Of a stretch of DNA of 64,000 nt, positions 30,230 through 40,800 are shown piece by piece. A program made the position numbers and the translations under genes. Within the stretch, counting starts at the first letter, position 1. Each line of letters opens with the position of its first letter. Origin of the DNA: Nemertoderma westbladi (taxonomy: Eukaryota; Xenacoelomorpha; Nemertodermatida; Nemertodermatidae); contig JAUCBJ010008027.1 of the NCBI GenBank assembly GCA_032718475.1, positions 32,010 through 96,009 on the forward strand. Direction: 5' to 3'. The notes beneath the pieces were generated by a model. The model ran no database searches, had not been told where the DNA came from, and saw only the letters and a program-made list of their open reading frames with translations.

Positions 30230-30500
30230 AAGTAAATGGAACCCTGTACAATAATTACAAATAAGAATGGTGTAAGTGTATCACCCTGAAGGACTCTCCA
30301 TAACACTTCGAATTGATCTGTGGATCGTACAGTGTTGATAACACTTTGATTATCCTTCTAAGAGCCAGAATATGCTCAATAGTCCCACGACCTTTACATA
30401 ACCCATTTTGGTTCCCACGTAACAGTCTCTCAAGCAGGATCCTTGATTGTGCGCATAGCGCATATAGAACAGACCCCTCCATAATATTATCTTGCCAGTT
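30230..30500 (-). pseudogene. LINE RT fragment
   Basis: The minus strand encodes NQNGLCKGRGTIEHILALRR, which corresponds to NQNGFRKGRGTMEPILALRR in the LINE copy at 33407-33979. The fragment is about 270 bp. With 28878-29570 it may be one decayed LINE, broken by about 650 bp of unrelated sequence. Confidence 0.7.
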
Positions 30501-30739
30501 ATGGTCGCGAATCTATAATATTCAACTAATGGGCAACACCCATTAGTTACAACTCCATGTACTATAATTTACGTTCAAACAGAGATGTTCATGAGTGAAA
30601 GTAGTTTTGATACGGAGGTCTATGCATGCATTTAATACGCATTACAATAACCATGGCGACGCTTAGACAATCTCCACTGTGTGTTCTTCTTACGGCCCAT
30701 TAGACTGGTTGACATGCAAGTTGATTCCCCCGAGGGCGA

Positions 30740-30975
30740 AACTATAAAGAAGGAGAAGTGCATATCTCCAGTGTTATATAAGTCCATTAATCAGACACAT
30801 CAAAGCTGAGGCCCAAAAGGAAGGGTAAGGAAGGATAAGGAAGTACATATCCCCAGTGTCGCCATTAATTAATCAGACACATCAAACACAGATCGTTGGG
30901 TAAGGAAGGATAAGGAAGTACATATCCCCAGTGTCACCATTAATTAATCAGACACATCAAACACAGATCGTTAGC
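30740..30975. repeat. 72-bp tandem repeat, about three units
   Basis: Two near-identical units start at about 30826 and 30898 (AAGGATAAGGAAGTACATAT, then CCAGTGTC and TTAATCAGACACATCAAA). A diverged third lies at about 30745. Confidence 0.75.
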
Positions 30976-31895
30976 GAACTGTTTCAAAATTTAACTTTAT
31001 CCACATGGGAATCTATTGAAGGGATATAAAATAAAGTTACTAACTGTTAATGATTTCATAAAGACATATATAAAGAGTACTTCTCTTTATTTTACCTTTA
31101 TCACTCTTCTACTTATCACGGCATAGATTTTGTTTTATAATTTTACACATTTTACAAAACTAACTAACTCTTTTACAAAACGTCAGTACTGTAACATTTT
31201 TTGTCCGAGGAAAACTAAAGGAAAGTTTTTTGAGTAAAGAATCATTTACCTTCAAAATAATGAAAAAAAATATTAATTTATGTGAAAATCTTATGTTTCT
31301 TCTGTAATAGTTTCACCATAACCTATGTTAAACGACCACCTAAGCTGCAATAGAGTACCGGTAGGTTATAGATGAACTTTTAAATTAAAAGTTTAATAAA
31401 ATGAATTAAATTATTGACATAACATTACATTCTGCTCCCAGTGTCAAAAATACATTTCCACATGTTGGTATTAAATTACACTTGGGCAATTTTGTATACA
31501 ACATTTTTTTCCAATTTCCAACTTTGAACAAAAACTTCCGAAAGACCTGTTCGTTAAAAGAATTATTAATACCTATACCTAAGTTGATCAGATGTTTTTT
31601 TTAACATTCCTTACACCTTTTTTCAAGGTAATTTACCTTCCAAGGATATGAAGATTAGATGTTTTATGAGAACTGATAAATATTGCTACATGTTCTGTTG
31701 ATTACATGTTGATTACATTACATGTTGATTACAAATTAATATCAATTTATATTAAATAAACATAACAACTGTTGCACCCTCTTTAACTTGGCGCAAACAT
31801 TCAATTGTGGATCGAAGTACACAACAATACTTCAATGGACAGCTGTGAAACCCAAACTACGCAATACTGAGTAACAATAGCATCACATTAACGCC
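30976..31895. other. Region upstream of the GRL gene
   Basis: AT-rich, no ORF. Nothing I can call a promoter with confidence. The start codon at 31896 has the strong context GCCATGG. Confidence 0.35.
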
Positions 31896-34800
31896 ATGGT
31901 AGAAAAAACGCCGGAATCAAATTCTCATATTTCGCAGTATCGATTACCGAAAACTAAAGTTTATCCAGAGTTTAATTTCTTTGACAAAACTACCGATGTT
32001 GACACTGAAATGGAAGTTAAGGATGGAAGTTATATGTTCAGTAGTTTACATTTCGGTTTAAAAGCGATTGGAATAAAGGTCCACACATCATCAGCAACGG
32101 GAAGGGAGAAGAATAGCATAAAAGATAGAATCGTTAACAATGCTACAACTACAATCGTCAGTGTGATTGTCATCTTAAGTTCTGCGAAAACCGTATTTAA
32201 TCTAATAAAAGATTTGATACAAGATGGATGGCAAAGTGAAACTGATTTGTTCAACCTTTTACATGTTTCATATGTTACACAGTGTCTATGTAACTACTTT
32301 ACTCTTCTCTATTGCTTCATCAAGACGGGTTATCTTCAAACGTTTTTATCCAAATGTCATGTTTTCGCAGTTTATTCGCACGCTTGTCCAGATTTTAACA
32401 AAATGGTGGATAATATGAAACGAGATAGCATCATGATCACAATAATAGGTCTTACGTTTGTTGTTATTAACGTTGGGATTGGTTTGTTTTTTGAAATCCA
32501 CAGCGGAATTTATTACTTAGATATTCCACTATCTGTTATACCTAAAGATGAAACCAACACTGCAACCTTCTATGCCCTCTGGAGCTCTGCTATAGTGATG
32601 AATGTAAGTAAGTATTCAAGTGTGGATCGTCCTGTAGAATGAATTGTATAAATAAATAAGAATTTTGAGGTATTTTTAAGTAAGTTAGTGCGAGATAAAG
32701 GTAAGTGGTTAATGAAACAGGAGAGTTATAAGAGCCTTGGGCAAAAAAGAAAATGTGCAAATACAACGGAAGATGAACAGAAAACAACCCCAATCCACCT
32801 GCATTTCCCATTTACACTCCTAAATAAATAATAGTACTATGATCGGCATGCTGCATTGCAGTCTCAAGAAAGCCATGGGCTATCCACCATGCTTATTCAC
32901 TCCATGAGGCTGCCAAAGTACAAGATTATGCACTGGCTGGTCCTCACGGCGAAAGCAAAGTCCTGCAAAGCGGAGGCGATTTTGTTCTAGTGTCAAGCTT
33001 GGGGGAACCAATGATACACCTCCAATGTTATATAGTGTCTGGTTAGAGATGTGTGCATTGTACTTGACACAATGAACGCGGCATAGCATTCTTGTGAATG
33101 TGCCATCCAGAGATTTGGTGTCTTCAGCAGTTAGCTCCCATCATGGACTCCAACAGAGGAGTACTGGAACTACTGCTGCTCTAAATAATCGGACCTCAAG
33201 TTTCTGATTTATTCTCAGTGATTTCCAAATCCTGGAAAGCCCATTCAAGGCTGCCCATGCCTTTCCCTTACGTATTCGAAGGTCATGACCTGACTTCCGG
33301 ATCCATGATCCCAGGTAACAGAAGTCGTCCACATGCTCAAGCATACCATCCTTTGAGCTTATGCTCATCCGATCAGAGACTTGCTGAGGACATTCAAAGT
33401 TAACTGTCAAAATTTTCCTCGACTTCTGGAGCCAGTAGGTGGAGTTATCATCACCCCATCATCATTATGATGATCTAAGGACATGCATAGAACATAGTCA
33501 ACCACAATTATGAACAAGAATGGTGCAAGTGTGTCTCCCTGGAGGACGCCCCAAAACACTTCAAATGGTTCTGTGTCACCATCAACAGTAGACACAAATG
33601 TTGTCAAACCATCGTATACTGATCTGATTGCTGCAATCATTTCATCACGAATCCCATATAATGAAAGTATGCTGAACATACGTGAGGGAGAGACTGAATC
33701 AAAGAAGTCAACAATGATAACAGCCAGATAACTGTCTTTCTTTTTCGATAACTCTTCAATTATCCTTCTAAGTGCCAAAATGGGCTCCATGGTCCCACGA
33801 CCTTTACGGAACCCATTCTGATTTTCACGGAGCAGTCTCTCAATGGGATCCCTGATGCGATTTAATAGAATTCTATTGTATAGCTTTACAGCAATCGAGA
33901 TCAATGAGATTCCCCGAAAAGAACCATAGAGTGATAGGTTTCCCTTCTTGGGAACTGGCACCAACTTATTTGTTTTCATTTCTTGTTGTTCGGTACATTT
34001 CTACTATGATTGGATAGATGAAATTTAAACACAAGGGGTGGGCGCTACTCTTATCTGCTACCCGAAGGTAGGGGTGGTCGCTACTCCTATCTGCTACCCG
34101 AAGGTAGGGGTGGGCGCTACTCCTATCTGCTACCCGAAGGTAGGGATGGGCGCTACTCCTGTCTGCTACCCGAAGGTACGGGTGGGCACTACTCCTATCT
34201 GCTACCCAAAGGAAGGGGTGGGCGCTACTCCTATTTGCTACGCGATGGTAGGGGTGGCCGCTACTCCTATCTGCTACCCAAAGGAAGGGGTGGGCACTAC
34301 TCCTATCTGCTACCCAAAGGTAGTGGTTGGCGCTACTCCTATATCAAGTTTTGTTTCATTGATTTATCTAACACATGTGATGGAATGTAGGGAAGGTATG
34401 GGATGGACCCTGGAGGGCTCGAACCCATAACCAATAGATTGCAGACCCTTCGCTCAGCCAACTGTGCTTTTGATAGCGGTCAATAGCACAGGTTATAGTA
34501 AATTTATTGGCAAGATGAAATAGCACCCCTAATGACCACAGTACAATCAGATGCACCAGTTGTTACTTAATTACTAGTAGTTACTTAATTACCAGTAGTT
34601 ACTTAATTACCAGTAGTTATGTAATTACCAGTAGTTACATAATTACCAGTAGTTACTTATGTAACTTATCTCTCTGCTATCGGCCCGATTGATCGCAATC
34701 AATAAATGTCCAGGGGTTCGCCGAATCGGGATTGGCGAGGTGTTACGGACGGTCATCGGAAAATCGATAGTCCAGTGTGTCTCTGATGATCTCCAGACTG

Positions 34801-37800
34801 TCGCTTGTACCACCCAGCTCTGCTGCAGCCAGAAGGCGGGAATTGAGCACGCCATACACAGCCTCCATGACGCATTCACTACTGACAACTGCGAGGCTGT
34901 GCTCCAGGTTGATGCAAATAACACGTTCAACTCGTTGAACCGAGCAGCTGCCACCGCAACATCTGCCCTGTCTATGTCCATCCCTCCAGACCATCAATAG
35001 TGTCGAACTGTTATTCTCTGCCAACAAAGCTTTACATCGGTGGAGAGTATATCCTATCGGCGGAAGGATCGACCCAGGGGGACCCAATCACTATGCCCAT
35101 GTACATGGGGATGCTCCCGTTAATCGGTGTGATGGATGACGCATCTGGAGCCCTGCAGAAGTATTACACCGATGATGCGAACGCAGCAGGTTCACTGGTG
35201 GAACTCAGGAAGTTCTGGGAGTGTCTGGTGCAGTGGGGCCACTATACGGATATAATCCAACGAAGTGCCATCTGTTGGTGAAGCCGGAGAGTTTGGAGGA
35301 GTCTCAACGGATGTTCCTAGAGGATTGTTTCACCGCCGGGATCCATGGGAATAAACTGCTTGGTGGGGTATTCAGGACAGACGAGTTCCGGGAGGTCTTT
35401 GTCCAGTCGAAAGTCGATGAGTTTGTCACCCAGATACAGCAACTCAGCGAGGTGGCAACAACAATTCACCCACACTGCGCATATATGGGACTGGCTGTCG
35501 GATTGGTCGTACGGTGGAGGTTTGTTGGTTGCTGAACCCGATGCGTCGGCCTGGCTAAACGCGCATCCAATAACCCTCCTCGACGCCCATCTCAGTAAGG
35601 AGGAGTTTCGTGACACCCTGTGTTTACGATATGGGTGGCAACCCGATTCGCTTCCATCCCGTTGTGCATGTGGGACAAGATTATCAACCAACCATATCTT
35701 GCCCTGTCCCACCGGTTCCATCGATTCAATGGAACTGTCCATGAGCTATCCATTGATTCAGCATAACAAACTGCGGGATTTCGTCGCCTCCACCCTAATG
35801 GATGTCACCCACAACGTCAACATCGAGCTGCACCTGCAGCCAATCACCAGCGAGGAGTTTAACACCACCTCCGTCCACCTCCGTTGACCAACAAGCCCGG
35901 CTGGATGTCTCAGTTTCCGGTTTCTGGGGGAGTTAATCGTTTATCGACATCTCAGTTTTCAATCCCATCGCCCCAATGAATGCAGCTATAGAACTTGACG
36001 CCACCCATCTGTTCCACGAGAACCGGAAATGGAATAAATATCAGGAATGGATCCAGAATGAAGTTGGCCGAATGGCGCGAGATGCCATATAGCGAATGTG
36101 TGAACTGGGTGCGATGGCAACTGAGTTTCGCCTTGCTGAGGTCCTCGCTCATGTGCGTCTGTGGCTCTAGGTCTGCCCGTAAATGCCCAGCATGCATATA
36201 TCAGGACATCGCTCAAGCCTCTATCCGTTTGGCAAATGCTGATACAAGCATAAAGTAATTTTGAAATTCCCATGCGCACTACACTCAATAATAATTCTAA
36301 GCTAAGCAACATTGTACAGTAGCCTGGTGGGTGGTGGGTGGGGTTTTTCTTTTTTTTATAACTTTTATGTGTCTTTTTATATCTTTGACTAGTTTATCAT
36401 TAAAAAAAAAGCACTAAGCAGCCTAAATAAAAGTAGTTACTTAATTACAAGTAACTTAATTACTTAATATTATATTTTCAGTGTTTCATACAATTGGTTT
36501 GGATTCTAACGAATGGCTACTTTATCGCCATCTGCCTGTTTCTAAAGCGAGCCTTTCGGTGTTTTATGACGATCAAACTCAGACCAATAACTGAAACTAA
36601 AGGATTCCCAACGGATCTGCCTACGACAATTTATTGGTGAGCATATTTTTGCGTGTAATAGGTAAATTTAAAAAATATATTTCTGGAATAATTTAGACAC
36701 ACCAATACTACTTAATCACCGCTTACTAAAATAAATAAAATGAATAAATACATATGTTAAACATTGATAACGGTATACATAATCTTATATTCTTATCCAC
36801 TAGCACTAACAGACTATCACATATAGCAATCTACATATATATATATAAACAACTCACTACCGGTACCAACTACTACCGTACTAACACAACAGCAGGAATT
36901 ACAATAAATGCCGGACTTAGATCATGAATTGACTTTCATAGTGTACATATATAGATATTGACATTCCTACACTTTTCTCTTTTTTATTTACTTTTTTTTT
37001 TAAGGATATAGTTTAAATCAAGTCTATTTTCCCTAATTTGATACAGTTCAGAAGGTTGGCTCCCTTTTTGGTAAGACAATTAGCAATTTGAGCTGATCCA
37101 GGACACCAGTTTACAGATTTTATTTCTCCACGCTCCAAGGATTGATTAATTATAATGTATATTCGTAAGCGTTTGTCATCAACCATCTTTGTTGAATGTA
37201 TTGATTCAATTACACTTTGGTTATCAACATAGGCATCTATAGGAAGGGTAGACATACCATGTTTTTTGAAGCCAAGTAATTCCAGAAGCAAGATCCGAAT
37301 GTAAACAGATTCTTATATTCCCTCTTGAAGTCTTAATGCTTCAACTGCAATAGTTGAATGGACTACACGCTTTATTTTGTTAACAGTCAAAGAAAGAGGA
37401 AAAGATCGTTTGTTACTACCGCATAGGAATATAACATATGCCATGGTGCTGTTAATTCCATCAGACAGATTCGCCAGTGCTGCATTGGTAAATAAGACCA
37501 AATGCCATTCCGAGATTTGTCCAAGATATGGGAAAATAATGTAAGTATCATTGTGTTTTATGGAGAACTTTACAGACTCGAACCAAATTTTCAAATATTG
37601 GATTCTTAAAATGTGTACTTAACTCAATTAGATCAAACGACCAATCAGGACGTGACCCTTGAACTAGCCAATTCAACTTTCCAACCATTGATCGATAAAG
37701 AGAATTGTCTAACTTTTTGAGCTTTTCACATTTCAATCGATTTTTATTCAATTTTGGAATTGTTATACTGTTAAGATAGTTATTTTGACTGAGAAGAATT

Positions 37801-40800
37801 TTTTCGGGATATTGAGCAATTTCAAATCCAATATATTTGAAGTTTCCTACCATTTCTTTTCCCGCTATAAATCGTTTTGTAAGCTTTGATATTATTCTAG
37901 ATTCGAAAATATCATTACCAGCATGCAAAAAATCATCAATATGTGAGACAAGCAAACCACAAATGCCATCATCATTACTGTATGTAAATAAAGCCGGACC
38001 TAAAGATGACTGTTGGCACCCGAGAGAAGAAAGCTCTTCAACTACACTGATGTAAAATTGCCTCGCAGCATCATTAAGTCCATATAAGCATTTCTTTAGT
38101 GACCATATACAACCAATAGGAAGATTAGCTTCCTTTGGTGGAATAATAAATACATTACAGTCCAGAGACCGCCCTTGAAGAAAAGCTGATTTAATGTCTG
38201 TCGTTTTTAAAATCCACTGTTTCCCCATTACAACAGCCAGAAATGCACGAAGAGTTGATTTACTAACAGTTGGAGAATCAGTAACTAAATCAACCTCTTC
38301 TTCAAAACCACGCACAACCAGGCGAGCTCGAACCTCAGACCCTTTATACCACAAAATCCAACGAGTAGATAGACAACACTGTCCTTCATATTTAACATTT
38401 TCATAAACTTGAAAATCGAGCAGGTTTTGCAGTTCTACCTTTTTAGCTTCTTCACATTCAATAGTTGTTTGTTCACCTTTAGGTATTGATACTAAATCGA
38501 CTTCAAACTCATCAATCTCAGGAATAGATGGGAGTTCTTCAACCTTGTCTCGCCATTCAACATTTCCTAAGTCAACACTTCTACTAGTACCATCTTCTTG
38601 TTTCACATTATACCAGTTAGCCCATTTTCCAGTAACTTTACCGGCCCATTTAAGTACAGTTGCTGATGTCCATTCATTTGAATCAGAATTCCGAAATTCT
38701 ATTTTGGTTGAAGGCTTCAGCAAAGAATTGTGATTAGCTAACTAATTGATGGCTTTTGCTTTAGTTGTTTCACTTATTACTGGCAAGTTTGGTAAAGGTT
38801 GTATTGTCCCTGAAGAATCCATTTGTGGATACTCACTATTCCTGTCTTCTAATAAATTGAGATGCATGTTATCATTAGAAACGTTGACTCCTGGAAGCAA
38901 CTCCTGAATATTGCTATTTCTTGGTTTGGATATTTCCAAGCTAGAACCAGTGATGTCAATATCAGTTGTGTTAAGATGTTTCAAAGCAATGAGTTCTTGG
39001 GGAGGAGTTGTAGTCACAGATGGTTCCAAAAGATTGACTAATATAAGGCAATTGGGTGCAACTCGAATAAAGACACCACCATGACGAACAAAAATAACCT
39101 TTCCATCCTGGAAAACAACCTTGGCAGGGCCAAGCCATGTATACTTGCCATCATGTTTATAGAATACAAGATCACCATGTTTAAAAGTTTGTTCTGAAGC
39201 TCGGACCTTGTATCTCAGTGCCCTCCAAATCCTTTCACCTGCTTCTGATTGAATGAATGCCTTACGAGCAGCATGTAAAGCATTTAAATACTGTGCGAAT
39301 GCCTCACTAGAGGTATAACCATCCAGTGCAGGAGGTTGACTGTGTATCAGTGAAGGTAACTGAGGATTAGTTCCGAAAACGAGCTGGTGACTACTGAAAC
39401 CATTCCACATTTGTAGATAATTTTTCGCCATGTTTGCCCAAGGTAACAGGTTCTGGATTGGTGTGTTGGGATGATCTTCTATTAGTTTGCGTAACATTTG
39501 GTCTGTTATAGCATGTATCTGCTCACATAGTCAATTTTGATATGGACTTCTTGCTGCAGTAGTATGTAAGTTCACATTAAGAATAGAAGCAACCTCACGC
39601 ATTTCTTCAGAATTAAATTCACCACCATTATCGGACATTATGCCACCCATAACTCCAAATAATGCAACCAAATGTCGCATAACAGCATCAACAACGACGC
39701 CAGTCTTCTTAGTATTAATAAATACTGCAATGGTGTAACGGGACCACATATCTACTAAATGAAGTATAAATTTGTTGTTCCAGATCTTAAGATCCATAAC
39801 AACTATTTCATTAAACTTGTTAGCCATAGGAAGGGCGACAACTGGCCTGGGTGGAGTTTTACTAAATCTCTTGCATGTCTCACACTTTTGTTGTATCTCA
39901 TTAATATTTTTCCTACAACGTTCATCGCATATACCAGCATCACTAAGTAAACTTTCTAGTTTAGCTGCTGATGGGTGAGAAAATTGGCGGTGAAGCTTCA
40001 ACAGACGATTTTGAAGTTCTTTATATTCCATGGCTTGGAACTTTACAGAACAAACACATTCTTCTTTGATATCATGGCCAATAGGAACACAATAATGGCC
40101 TGAAGAAGTCATATTAAGGGCTATATTTATTCCGAAGATTTCTGCTGAATCACTTTCTAGGTCGATTTTCATCTGAGCTCGTTTCATGGAGTCTTTTGAC
40201 AGCAACAATTGTATATCAGAATCCACTACATCAGTTCTAATAGATACTGAACATCCTGCAACTACAGCTGGAATTAGATACTCTCCTTTGGATTTCAAAT
40301 TTGTACGTCCACCAAACTTGAAAACTTTTATTCCTGGATTGCATTTGATTCTTTCATAATCATTTTCATCTAAACTAGCAATGTATGTATCAAACCAGTC
40401 CTGTCCTCAAACTGTACTGGTACAAGCACTATCAATGAATTAGTCTATGAATTTCTTCAGTGGCTGTGAATACACTCAGCAAAACATTCTCAGTTTCACT
40501 AACTGGTGACTCATCCTCACCTGTAGGTGAATAAACATAAGGATCATAATTATCAGAAATATGAACCTTAGCAATATTCTCCCAGCTATCAGGGCAATCT
40601 TTCAATAAGTGCCGAAATGATCCACAGCAACGACAAGTTAAAGCACGACCAACTGTACCTGATGGATTCATTTTACGCTCATTTCTTAATATGGGGTTGC
40701 AATAACTTGATGGCTGTAATCTATTGGAGTAACAATCTCCACTATAAGTTCCTGTGACATTCATAGTCGGATCTCGATTAGTCGGTTCTCTTTTTGGAGC

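Noticed and set aside
34038-34430. 130-codon repeat protein
   Set aside because: Explained by the 36-bp minisatellite; no start context or transcript evidence.
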